Source: Pagrus major | Taxonomy: Eukaryota > Chordata > Actinopteri > Spariformes > Sparidae | Direction of reading: 5' to 3' | Length of the DNA: 64,000 nt | NCBI RefSeq assembly: GCF_040436345.1 | Contig: NC_133232.1 | Location: 28,273,315 to 28,337,314, forward strand | Notes under the pieces: model-generated | Databases searched by the model: none | What the model saw: only the letters and a program-made list of their open reading frames with translations | What the model was told of the DNA's origin: nothing | Translations under genes and position numbers: made by a program | Part shown: in pieces, positions 23,019-34,441 of the stretch | How positions within the stretch are numbered: the stretch's first letter is position 1 | Layout: each line of letters begins with the position of its first letter

Positions 23019-26000
23019 AGAAACAGCACAGCTGACGTGGAGACCATGAGAACGTGGAGGTGGTGGGATTCATTTCACCAAACAGTTTTCTGCTGACTTG
23101 AACCATTCAGTGATACAAATAGACATCAGTGGCCTGTAAGCGTTTGACAATATTTATTAGGCGTGATTGTAAAAAACATTTTCCCTTTTGTGATTATGCT
23201 CATTTGACAATTGAAATGCATTTTAAAAATGCTTGTCATGCCTTCGACGAGTGCGATATAAGTGTGACTTTTTCCCAGCAGCGGCCAGATTCATACAACT
23301 ATTGTCACAAAATCTTAACAAAAGTGCAAAGATAAGACTTTCATAATGTTACATATTTAAACAACATGGCACCAGTGTGATAAAAGTTTCCCGCATATGT
23401 GATAATACTGCCCTCTTTTGGTCAAACCTCACCGATTACATTACATTATTTTACAGCTTATTCTTTGTTATCTGAGTCCTCATGTAATAATACCACCCAT
23501 CCAATAAAGAGAGATATCATTTACCATGTCCTCATGACTCCCTTTTTTAGTTTTTACTGCTTCTAAGTAACAGGTTAACCTTATGACCAATAAAATCAGC
23601 GTCATTCACTCAATCAAAGTGGGCAACGAGTCAGGCGAAAGCATCATCCCTGCAAATAAATCGTAACCTTTAGTCCGTTTAAATTAATCTTTTACATACA
23701 GGCATTGATATGGCTTTGAGCACAAGTTGTAAACTGAGCGTGCATCATTTCCTTCTGTCCTCTCCTTAGTTTACCAGAATCTCCCGACTGAGCTTTGACC
23801 CTTAACCCTCTCTTTCTGTAACAAACAGCGCCATAAAGCAATTTAAGGGTGTACTAAAGAGACCTTCACCCCGACTGTCTCCTTCGACTTTGCCCACCTA
23901 GGTATATTTTTTAGCTGATTACTCCACAGTGAAAATGTTATCAGTACCAACCTCAGAGCTCACGTTATAATGAAAGTGTTTATGATGAAAGCACCTCAAT
24001 ATAAAGTCTGGACGGAGAATCTGGTCAGTCCTGCATCAGGAAATGAAGTTTGAGAAAGAAATATGATAAATTAAATGTAGACATCTTCACTCTTACAATT
24101 CTGACAGAAGTTGGGTTAACTTTAGAGACAAAATCTACCTTTTCTGCCCTGAACAGATGATATTTCAGTCTTAAAATCTCCTTTTGAAAACAGTTATTAT
24201 TGTTTACAGATGGATATAACAGGTTTAAGGTTTTTGAGGAAGGAGAACCACGAATGAAGTGTGAAATTTGATTTTAGCCCCATTAACAGCTGTGCAAATT
24301 GATTTCTCGGTTAACACAATCATCCAACAACTTAATTTACAGAATGGAAGCATGTTTGTTGCCTAGAAAGCACTAATTTAATCAGGAGCTCAATTCGGTT
24401 TTGACTCAATTAATGAACTTTCCCAATAGCCACTTTTGGTCTCTCTTCACAGCCGTTTAGTTCATTGCTCAAAGGAGGATCTGAGTGACTTTTTACTATT
24501 TGAAGAAATGAATGCACTTCCAGTTACTAGGTGCTCAAGTTGCTAGCAGAGTGGGTGCACAGTTAATATGTAATCAATACAAAACACAAAACAGATTACA
24601 CGATCATCTTGGTACAAATGCCGTCTGTAAATGAAACGTAAATTTGCTCAAAATGATGAAATCAAACAGTTTACTTGATTGTTTTTCAGTTCATGAGCCA
24701 CATCGAATTAAAAATTCATACTCACCAGGAAAATACTGCAAATGAGGCTCGTTTGAGTCATTAATTCTGTGAGAAAAGTCAGAAAAGTGGAAAAAGAAAG
24801 ACCAAATGAGAGTGTGAGGAAAAGCAAGCCAAACAAATACATGGTAAACAGGAGAGAAAAACAGATAGTGGGCGAGCTTTTAAAAGAGAAGTCAGACAGA
24901 AGAGAGCAGGCTGAGACTGAAGTCTGTCCCGGGGGAATGGTGGACTCCGTGGATGAGGGCTGCTTAAGACTGCGTAGGGGAGAGAAAGAAATTAATCATT
25001 ACACTTACTGTAAATATGTAACAGACCCAACCTGGCCATAAAACTCAGCAAATTGCATTGTGTTTGAACACCCACAGACACACAAGGATGTATCCCATCC
25101 TCACACAATCATCACAAGATGCAGAACAGCCAATAGAAACACCATCCGGCCTTCAGAGCACTTAAGCCTCTTCACACATTTAGGCCTCTTCATTCAGTGT
25201 AATGGCTTCCTGCCTCGGCTGTCTGGTTCACAAGAACTACATAGAGATATACTTTTCATGGGGCAGACGCAATTATAATTGATTGATTAAATAACTAAAT
25301 GGAGAGAGAAGTAATCGCAGCTGATGCACACAAGAAGCATAATCACTTCTCTTTCTGTCTCTTTAGAACCTGTACTTGTTTGATTTCCACATAATTTAGA
25401 GCAAAGGTCCCTAAAAATCTGATATAACTATCAAAACTTTTATGACATCTACTCTTTTGACCTTTGCTCATTACCTACCTTTGTCCTTGTCGTAAAGTAA
25501 GGGACAATAAAGTCCTGAGGTAGCTGTACTGGTCTATAAAAACAATAAACATTAGCAGGCTAAACTATATTTCTGAAAGGCAGTGGAGTCAAATAATCGA
25601 CATTTACTTCAGTTCTGTACTTAAAGAGCCTAAATTTAACAGTGATTGAACTTTACTGGGTTATTTCCATTTGTGGTGCTTTACAATACAGCTCCTCTAC
25701 ATTTCATAAATTAATGTTGTATATCACATACCTTATTTTATTGAACATTTTTATGGTCTCGCTACTAAACAGTGCATAAAGTCATTAAGATTGACTCTGA
25801 CTCAACTAGCTACAGAATTAAAAAGCTGCTTTTTTACATTCTTGCATCAATAATAATCTAATTTTATAGACTATTTATAACTATTAGACTCAAACACACA
25901 TTTTGAGTTTTCACAGAGAATGTCTGAATAATGTTAAGTGTCATGATTATAATGTATGGTGGGTCTCAGATATATTAAACACATACATTTACAGATACTG

Positions 26001-26220
26001 CCGTCAAAACTTGACAATGTACTGATATTGCTGTTGCTGTGTTATAGGTCTGAGTGTAAGGTGAACCATGTACACCTTTAGGGTGTCATGCGAACTAATT
26101 CAAATATTACTTGAAGAAATATCAGCCTATGAGGGCTTGAATGTGAAAGGCTGTTATATTCAATATGTTATGTACAGAGTATATTTCATTATAATAGGCT
26201 ATTTACTTTGAGAAATGGTT
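23019..26220. other. Intergenic stretch, no gene seen
   Basis: About 3.2 kb between mir-194 and the minisatellite repeat. It was searched for a miR-192 hairpin (seed TGACCTA and its complement) and for exons without success. If mir-194 has an upstream host exon or promoter it should lie here. Around 25600-25700 there is a piece of the same dispersed repeat seen at 21490-21660. Confidence 0.5.
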
Positions 26221-26221
26221 A

Positions 26222-26545
26222 GAAGTCAAGATTATGAGATAAAGTCACAATTATGAGATGTAAAGGCGAAATAATGACATAAAAGTCAAAATGATGAGAT
26301 AAAAAGTTAAAATTATGAGATACAAAGTTAAAATGATGAGATAAAGTCATAATTATTAGATAGTAATATTTAAAAGTTAAATAAAGAGTTACAAATGTTG
26401 ACGTTTATCTCATAAATTTGACTTTTGATGATTAACTAACTAACATGATTATGGGATTTATTTCATAATTATGATTTACCATGGGAATATTTTTTCCATC
26501 AAGCCTAGTTTTCATTTTATTATCTGCTTTAACTGGTGGAAATGT
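26222..26545. repeat. Minisatellite-bearing inverted-repeat element, copy 1 (left end missing)
   Basis: The body is degenerate tandem copies of a roughly 21-bp unit near AAAATTATGAGATAAAAAGT. The right end reads ACCATGGGAATATTTTTTCC, then TTTAACTGGTGGAAATG. The second copy at 41989-42713 has the same unit and the same right end plus a matching left end. Here the left terminus is not evident. Confidence 0.65.
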
Positions 26546-26619
26546 TCAAAGAAGGGGAAGCTTTTTCTAAATATTCCCAGAAAGCATGACAAAAAAAAGG
26601 GAAAAAAAATCGCTTTCCT

Positions 26620-27265
26620 CATGCGGTTCTGTTTGACCTGTGCTGGCTCCCGTACTGTTGAAGCGGTGTTGACTGATGTGTGAGTAGCTAGCTAACGTTG
26701 TCTTCATGAATATATTAAATGATATTACTTCTATTAGAAATAAAATGACACCTCTGTGTGCCTTTACATGTGACATACAAACAAACATTAATATCTTAAG
26801 TGACAGAGAGCGCAGGAGAGTTTCTGATCGTTTTTAATCGTGCTAGCCAGCGAAGCTTCACAGCTAGTTTCGAAGCTAATTTGAACGTTAGCCACATTTA
26901 TGCTAATTTTAGCACTCAGCATAACGATAGCTTTGATATTATATAGCTACTGCTAGAGAGCATGGGTAAACACGGATTTTGTCAGGCTGCTAGACAAGAC
27001 AAAGTTGAGTATTTGTTCACGTAGAGTTATTTTCGACAGTGCTAATGTGTGTTTAGCTCGTTCACACATGACTGAGCTAAGTAATGAGCTCTTGTGCAGA
27101 CTTTATGTAGCAGTTTAACTCAGGTTTGCCTCCTTGTCCATTATCTTGACTCACCTTGAATTAACTGCGAGTAACTGTAGTGTAACGATATGTCGAAATG
27201 AAAGTTGAGAAATGTAATGTAATGTAATGTAATGCTGGTAATTGCACAATCTGTTTCAGGTCAAA
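26620..27265 (+). promoter_or_regulatory. ubxn1 promoter and 5' leader region
   Basis: A splice acceptor (CTGTTTCAG ending at 27259) precedes the ATG by 6 bases. The leader is therefore probably interrupted by an intron, with a non-coding first exon further upstream, roughly 26.6-27.1 kb. The donor was not identified. Several GCTAGCTAACGTT / GAACGTTAGC motifs occur between 26687 and 26900, similar to those near the ganab start. Confidence 0.4.
27211..27234. repeat. (AATGT)n microsatellite
   Basis: About five AATGT units just before the ubxn1 coding exon. Confidence 0.85.
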
Positions 27266-30200
27266 ATGGCAGAGCAAACAACACTAGAGAGCCTGCTGGA
27301 GATGGGCTTTGACAGAAACAGAGCGTGAGTGAAATCCAGAAAATTTCCACATGGAGTTCCCAGATTTGAGACTTAAAACATGAGACTGAATCTGTGTGAC
27401 CTGTGTCTCATGTTTTCAGGGAAAAGGCGGTGGCCAAGACAGGAAACCAGGGAATAGAACAAGCAATGGACTGGTAAGACTGAAATCAGTGCCTGGATGG
27501 ACATGGCCCTCTTTCTTCTTGTAATCAACGAAGTGTGATGTGCTTTCCACAGGTTAGTGGAACATGAGGACGACCCAGACATCGATGAGCCCTATGTGCC
27601 GCCTGTAGCGAACGTCCTGGGAGGAAATGCAGACAGCCAGTCCACCACAGAACAGCCGACACTAGCAGACACCGCTGAAGGTCCGGGCATGTTGTGCTTT
27701 TTAGGAGGCAGGAAGGGTTGTGATAGCATGGTAGAAGCATGCCATTAAAGGACGAGTCCATCCAAAAATAACAAAGACAGCCATTATCTACTCATATGGA
27801 AAGTTGGGTGAAGTTTTGTAGTCCACAAAATATTTCTGGAGCTTCACAGCAAAACAGCGTTGCAGCGTTTTGGTAGATAGGGACTTGTTTTAAAACGTAA
27901 AAAACAACATAAAATGGCTTCATACAGCTCATCCGGCATAATTCAAGTCCCTACCACTGCCAGAGATCCCAAAGTGATTTGGAAAAACATTTCTTGCACA
28001 TCGAAGGTTTAAATAACATCTTTTCAATTAATTCAGACTTGGATTACACCAGACAAGCTGAATGGAGCCGTTTTTGCCAGTGTTTTTTTTGTTTATTTGT
28101 GTTTTTTTATGATTTAAAACAAGTCTCCATCTACTTCAGTTGTTTAGGAGAATGATGCAACACTGTTTTTTATGGATGTCCAGAAATGTTTTGTGGAGTA
28201 CGAAACTTCAGCTGACTTTTTATCGGTATGGGGATGAGTAGAAAATGACTGAATTTTCATTTTTGGATGAACTTATCCATTAATGTCACCAAGGGATGTG
28301 TTAGATGTTTATACTGTATATCATAAGAAAGTATACATTTGCTTCTTGTCAGAATGTTTTATATACCGTTAGGGTCATCGCTTTGTTATCTCCAAGTGTA
28401 ATAAGCTTTGCTTTGCTTGCATTAGCTGCGGTTACACGGACAGTATTTCTCAATCCAATTAAAATTGATTTCAGCTGTTCCACCTTAGCATGGATGCTAA
28501 ATAAATTGATCTGTTAAACAAGCATTTAATCAGAATAGACCTTTTTGACATGCGCACGGTGTGAAGCGTATAATCTGCTGAAACTAAACAGATTGATAAC
28601 CTTAACGATAGATAAACTGGGTGGGTCAGAATCACTTTTGCCGTCGTGACTTTTAGCCTTACTTAAAACTTTCAAACTGTTGTTTCTTGTATGAAGTTTC
28701 TTGATTGTTCAGGTGTATAATATACATGATTAGACAAAAACAGACATTACTATCTTGTAGTTTCATCCAAAAACAGTTTCTAAATTGATTTTTTCCACAA
28801 AATTTCCAACATCTGGATAAAATTGCATATACCGTCACAGAGGTGTTTCTCCATATGGTCCACTCTTGCTCAGTAACGTGTATTTTCTATCTATAAACAA
28901 TATTTAAAATCTAAATTAGCTCAGTTTAATTAAGTGGAAGTCACTGCTGATTTACACTGAACATGATATGAGTTCAGTGAGTAAGTTTCTCTTTCGCTTT
29001 GTGTGTTGTTGTTTTGACAGAATGCGACTTCTTTGATTTGTGCTTGACCATAAAACATTTCAATACCACTCAAAACATATCGCTTGATCTCTTATTGTGT
29101 TTCTTTCTGTTTCACTTTCTCATGTATGTTTGTTTTGGCTTCAGGGATAGAAGATGCAGAAAACACCTGCATTGATAGTGAGACAGGTGCGAGGAGGCCA
29201 CTGACGGAGGAGGAGAAACTTGAGCAAGTTAGAAGGTAAGAGCACACACACAGATCCCTCCAGCGTTGGATGTGACCATTAGTTTAGCTTGTAGACAAAC
29301 ATAATTTAAAAATACGACCTAAACTACTTCTGTTCATCAATTTTTCATCCTGTTAGAAAGATTGAACACCTCCAATGTTTAAGTAAAACAAGGATTGTCC
29401 TTCTTGTCTGTAAGCTGATGCCTGTGTTGGCTGTTTTTCAGGCTAGAGGAGCTGATGCGGGTGAAGCAGGCGGAGAGAAGAGAGCGAGAGCGGGAGGAAG
29501 AGCTGGAGAGGGAGAAGCAGCGAAGGAAACAGGGCCAAGAGCTGCAGCAGATTCGCCAAAAGCTGCAGGATGACGATATGAAAAAACTCGCCGAGCAGCG
29601 CAGGAGAGAGAAGATGGAGGACAAACTGGCAAGGTAAGATATTCATTATCGCACATTTATTCGGATAATGATGCAGCAGATGATCGGGCTGCTCGATTAT
29701 GGGGAAAATTGTGAACAGATTATTTTGCTCAATATTGAGATCATGATTATTTAATATGATTTCTGATTTGCTTTTGAATCATATCAAACTTTTATAAGAA
29801 CGTATCTTTGTAACAGTGGATTTCCTTGATCTTTAAACGTAATAAAACTGAGGAACAAATAAAAACATCAGTACACTAATAATACTATGTTTTATCATAT
29901 AATATGTAATATAATAAATATTAATATTCAATATACGATGATGTTTTTATTTGGTATATGAGAAGTGAGAAAGTATTGCTGAAATGCAACTTTCTCTTCC
30001 TTATTGGCTGCTCCAAGCACTGGTACCATAACAACATGTATAGATTTGCATCAAGAACCAAGCAGCAGGGATTTCTGTGGCACAGTACAAGATAACAAAC
30101 TCATAATAAGACCAGACATGAAAAACAAATCAAATTAGACTGTCAAAGTTTGCTAAATCATGGAGCTAATGTTCATTCTTTATGGCTCTCACTGTGTTGT

Positions 30201-31688
30201 TTGTCTTTGTTCCCATCAGGCAGAGGGTTAAAGAAAAGATAGCACGAGACCGAGAGGAGAGAGCACAAAAGGTAAACTTCCTTTTTAACGGTTTACGTCT
30301 TTTTTTTTTCTTATTGAATTTATTACCACCTCTTCCGTTGGAAACAGTCACAACTTAGATGTTTTTTTTTCCCTGTTTAGTTCGGAGGCGGTGGAACACC
30401 GAGCACAGCCGCAGCGTCCCAACCTGCCCAGCCCAGCCCCTCGTCGCCCACCAGCCACGGCCCTCCACCCACTAAGAAGGAGTATGATGAGTCCAGGATA
30501 CAGGTACAGGCTTCACTTACACTCGTACATCTACATGATAAAGCACAGAAAACACACTGGGGATATTTTACATCCTTTGTTTTCTGTCACAAGCCTGTGT
30601 ATCAAAATAGCACAAGGAATGTCCCATCACCAGTTATTTATTTTAATGAGACATTTTTTTTGCATGAGACGACAAAAAACATTACCCTTTCCGTCATTGT
30701 TTCATCTCTCCTCCTCCTTCACTTGCTCTTCCCTCCTCCTTACCGTAAAGGTCCGTCTGCTGGACGGCTCGACCATCGCCACAGTCTTTAAGGCCCAGGA
30801 GCCGCTGGCGGCAGTGCGCGTCTACGTGCAGATGAACAGCAACGTGCCCGAGGGCCAGGACTTCACGCTGCTGTCGCTGTACCCCCGCCACGTATACACC
30901 GAACTGGACATGGAGAAGCCCCTTAAGGAACTGGGTGAGCACTGGACTGGGAACTACGTTAGAATATGGAGCACATCTCTGTAGTCAGCATTCGAAGAGA
31001 ATAATGTGAATAGTGAAGCATTGTAGTCCACAAAACACTTCTGGATTTCCACAGAAAACCGTGTCGCAGCATTCTCCTAAACAACTGAAGAAGACAGGAA
31101 CTTGTTTTTAAAATATAAAAAAAACAACCAAAACAAAAACATAATATGGCTCCATACAGCGCATCTGGCAAAATCCCAGTCTCTGGGAGCCCCAAGATCC
31201 CAAATTTGTTTGTCAAGATGTTATTTACACCCTTATTTAGGCTGAACTCTTCACTGCAGCTGTGAAGCTAAAGGTTAGTGTGCACACCATCTTAAGTGGG
31301 TGCACAAGCTCGACTGCACGTTGAGAGTGTAAATAATGTCTTTTCAGTTTGTTATATTGTGGCTTCCGAAGACTTGGATTACACTGGACGAGCTTTATGG
31401 AGCTATTTCATGTTATTTCGGTTGTTTTCTTAGGTTTTAAAAGTCCCAATCTGCTTCAGTTATTTAGGAGAATGCTGCAACACTGTTTTGCCCTGAAGGT
31501 TAAAAGTTAATATCTAAATTTTTTAATTTTGTGAACATATCCTTTAACATATTCCCAGTGTTTTACTGTCCGTATGGACTTATAACTGTCCAGTCAGCGG
31601 CTCTATCTGATCGCCTTTCATGACTTTCCCCTCCCTCTCTTTTGCAGGTTTGGTGCCTTCAGCTGTGCTGGTTGTTACCAAAAAGTGA
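27266..31688 (+). CDS. ubxn1: UBX domain-containing protein 1 (SAKS1)
   Basis: This is an adaptor that binds polyubiquitin through a UBA domain and the p97/VCP ATPase through a UBX domain. It acts in protein degradation and in damping some immune and stress signals. Coding exons are 27266-27324, 27420-27473, 27553-27680, 29145-29235, 29442-29633, 30220-30271, 30381-30503, 30751-30934 and 31648-31688, all GT-AG with matching phases. They encode 307 residues (human about 297). The UBA spans residues 1-41 with the loop [12 protein letters not shown] highly charged Arg/Glu coiled coil spans about 95-192. A Gly/Ser/Pro linker with [14 protein letters not shown] follows, and the UBX domain spans about 228-305. 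The p97-contacting loop reads YPR where human has FPR, a common conservative variant. Two foldback elements sit in introns 3 and 8. Confidence 0.95.
27745..28283. repeat. Foldback element, family B copy 2 (complete)
   Basis: The left end TTAAAGGACGAGTCCATCC and the right end GGATGAACTTATCCATTAA are inverted repeats, and the arms stay complementary over most of the 540 bp. It lies in ubxn1 intron 3. A long hairpin could form in the pre-mRNA. Confidence 0.8.
29684..29930. repeat. Possible dispersed repeat (GGGCTGCTCGATTATGG start)
   Basis: The start GGGCTGCTCGATTATGGGG followed by GATCATGATTATTT resembles a dispersed teleost repeat. No inverted partner end was identified. It lies in ubxn1 intron 5. 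Confidence 0.35.
31010..31547. repeat. Foldback element, family B copy 3 (left end degraded)
   Basis: The left arm starts near TGTAGTCCACAAAACACTTC and is mirrored in the right arm. The right end GTGAACATATCCTTTAA is the reverse complement of the TTAAAGGA.A.GTTCAC terminus of copy 1. It lies in ubxn1 intron 8. Confidence 0.75.
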
Positions 31689-32258
31689 GATCAGGAGGAT
31701 CCGCTCTGTGAGCCTACCTCACCACCTCCACTGCATCAACACATGAAAGATATCGATCCAGGAACAGAGCCGCCACCGTTCAGTATCACTCAATAAGCCA
31801 GCTAACTGAACTGAAGCAGACAAGACGCAGTTCGAAGCTTCGTTCAGATTGTGTTTTAACTAATTTTAAGATGTTTTTGGAGAGTAATAGTGTAATACAT
31901 TTTGGGTTAACTCACTGAATGACGCCTTACACCATTCTGGGCTGATTGATTTGTTATGGCTTGGTTTGTGTGCAGTGAGATGGACTTTTACAAAGTGAAG
32001 ATAGCTGGCTTCTGATGGATACTGCTTCATGGTTTTCAGCAACTCATTTATAAAAACGATAAAGTACAAAATCGTTGAATTTTAAGATGATCGTTACAAA
32101 GCAAAGTACAACACTAGACACACTCGATCGGTTCTTGAAGGGCCTTAAATTTAATCCCCGCAATCTTCCTGATTTTGTGACATTCTACTTTGCCAGTTTT
32201 TTTTATAAGTTAAATATATTGACAGTTATGTCTGCATAATCACCAAGAATCTACTTAA

Positions 32259-32264
32259 AATAAA
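32259..32264 (+). terminator. ubxn1 poly(A) signal
   Basis: Canonical AATAAA lies about 570 bases after the ubxn1 stop, before the convergent prpf39 gene. It is the most likely 3' end signal. Confidence 0.6.
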
Positions 32265-32312
32265 GCTGACTCAGAGAATTATAATGGTGGACTGAATTTT
32301 CTACATATCATA

Positions 32313-32850
32313 CATAAAGCCGCATTTCCGCCTAAAGTACCTGGAACTTTTAGTCCATGAAACTACATTTCAAGGAACTAAAATGTCCCTTCGGCATGGT
32401 CAAAGGACCCATGAAGATTGGGCAAATTAGTCCGCTGACTTAGAAAAAAGTGATGCTGTTTTTAAGTGTAATTTTTGCCGCTTTTTGCTTTTTTATTAAA
32501 CAACAGGGCCTGGACTTCATCTTTGTTTCATCTGTCTTACGCTTTTTTTTCTGAAACTCCATGTTGACGTGTCGAAGCACAGCGAACAAAAACTGGTTTG
32601 TGGCTGCAGATTTGTTTTAAAATGGTGGCTGAAATTAAAATGCTGCAAGTACTCGACAAATCAGAACTGCTTAGCCATCAAGCCCAAACCCTCAAAGCTC
32701 ATATACTTTTTGAGCAGGGACTTTTTAAGAGGTGAATAATGTCCCCAGAACTTAATTTAGACCTTTGTCCTTGCGGTAGAAATGCACCGAGTTCCTCCAA
32801 AGGTTCCTCGTGTCTGGCGGAAGTTCCTGTGGTGGAAACGCGGCCTATGT
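32313..32850. repeat. Inverted-repeat element with GGCCGCGTTTCC-type ends
   Basis: The left end CATAAAGCCGCATTTCCGCC is mirrored at the right by GGTGGAAACGCGGCCTATG. Inner segments (GTACCTGGAACTTTTAGTCC; GGAAGTTCCTGT) are also related in inverted orientation. It is about 540 bp, non-coding, between the 3' ends of ubxn1 and prpf39. Confidence 0.65.
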
Positions 32851-34441
32851 AACTTTCCTTACAGCAAGGCAGGTGATTTCTTTTTTAAAACTTTGTCAAA
32901 AAATCCCATGAAATGAAAAGCAACAATGAACTGATTCTGTTTGTGTGGCCAAAGCTTGATAAATCTTCCTTTGTGCCATAGACCTTCATTGTTGTCCAAA
33001 ACTACAAAGATGAACTTTTTTTTTTTTTTTTAAAAAGAAACAACATTTGTGACACATTTTGTTGCCACAATAGGGAAGCTGAACAATTCTGTGACATGTT
33101 GACACATTGTTGTCGTCTTTTCATATGATGTGTTGACAATAAGAGAACTAGAATATTGGCAGCCTCAACCTTTAAGAGATACAATCACTGCATACAACTA
33201 CAGTGAACTGAACTAGTGCACATATAATGAGGTTGTGTAGGAACTGTAAGAAGGTCCTGGTTTCACTGGCCATTGCTCTTATTATCAGGACTGGTCAAAC
33301 TCAAGAGGATTGATTTCAAAAGGGTGATTAATCAAAACTGACTCGACCTCTTCAACAGAATTTTCATTATAAGAGTTGTGTGATGTGGTCAGTTTCAGGG
33401 ATTTTATTGAACCAATCCAGCGTATTTAGGTGGCTGGTATCTATGAGTGATTCTGGTTACTGTCAGAGGGGGAAAGAAACTAGAAGATATTCACATTTCA
33501 GAACCCTCAGTAAGACAATTTGGTCTTTCTTTCCTTAAAAAAAGAAAAATACTGAAAACGATTTAGTGATGATCAAAAAACACCTGAGCTTGTCCTGCCA
33601 TGACATGTGAAAATATCTGCTGTGAAAATGGCCTGTTGGTTTATTCAGCCAGTGGCTTTCAGAGGCTCTAGTCCTCAGATTATTAGACTAATGGACAAAA
33701 ACAGGATGAATTAAGCTCATTATCTTTATCCTAAAAGTCCATTAAAATTCACTATAACTTTCTTCACCAGAGCGTGAAACATGTCCATTGCGTCTTTTGC
33801 TTTTGGATGGTAACGCCCTGAATGATTTTAAAAGATTTAATCTAAAAGAGAACCGGTAGAGGCCGTTCCTTCCTTTGTTTTGATCGAGAAGGACACATAC
33901 CAGAGCCTTTCCTCGTGTACAGACCAGAGTTCTGTGTGTTCTGAGTTGATTTTTTCACTCTCATAATGGAAGTGTGAGTAAAAAGACACGTGACACAAAA
34001 CGGTTCTGTTGTGACACACTATAAAACACCTTTATATACATTAGAAAAACAACAATTAGCCTACTCTGGAATGGTACAAAATGTCAATCGTACATCAGCT
34101 TGCAGAGTTTTGATAAAACTGGATGACTTTAAAACAGGAGCAAACAAATACAAAAATATTTCTGATTAAAATGGAGACACTGATGTGCTGAGAATGGGTG
34201 TTTCCTTCCCTCATGATTCCACCTGTTCCTCAGAATCAACACTGAATGACACGACATGCTAAAACCCCGCCGACCTCTTGTGACTCCAGGACAGTGAGGT
34301 GACTCAGAGGAGGACGGAGAGGAGAGGATGCTGGGATGTTTTAGCACGACCGGCTGGTTCAGTTTGTCGTCTGGTTGAGAAGTCACTAGGGGTCAAACTG
34401 CTTCCTGTGGCCATTTTGTGTCACAGTCACTGTCGCCCACT
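32851..34441. other. Convergent 3' intergenic region, prpf39 3' UTR side
   Basis: No coding sequence was seen. Minus-strand AATAAA occurs at 33640-33645 and again near 33400. Either could end the prpf39 transcript. A poly-T tract lies near 33018-33030. Confidence 0.45.

Noticed and set aside
22859-23047. Minus-strand 62-codon ORF beginning MVSTSAVLFLWVSPAV
   Set aside because: It looks like a signal peptide followed by a small protein, but the sequence is the mir-194 hairpin read as codons. The conservation is explained by the RNA.
24769-25041. 90-codon charged plus-strand ORF between mir-194 and ubxn1
   Set aside because: It is low-complexity Lys/Glu-rich sequence with no recognisable domain, Kozak context or neighbouring exon.
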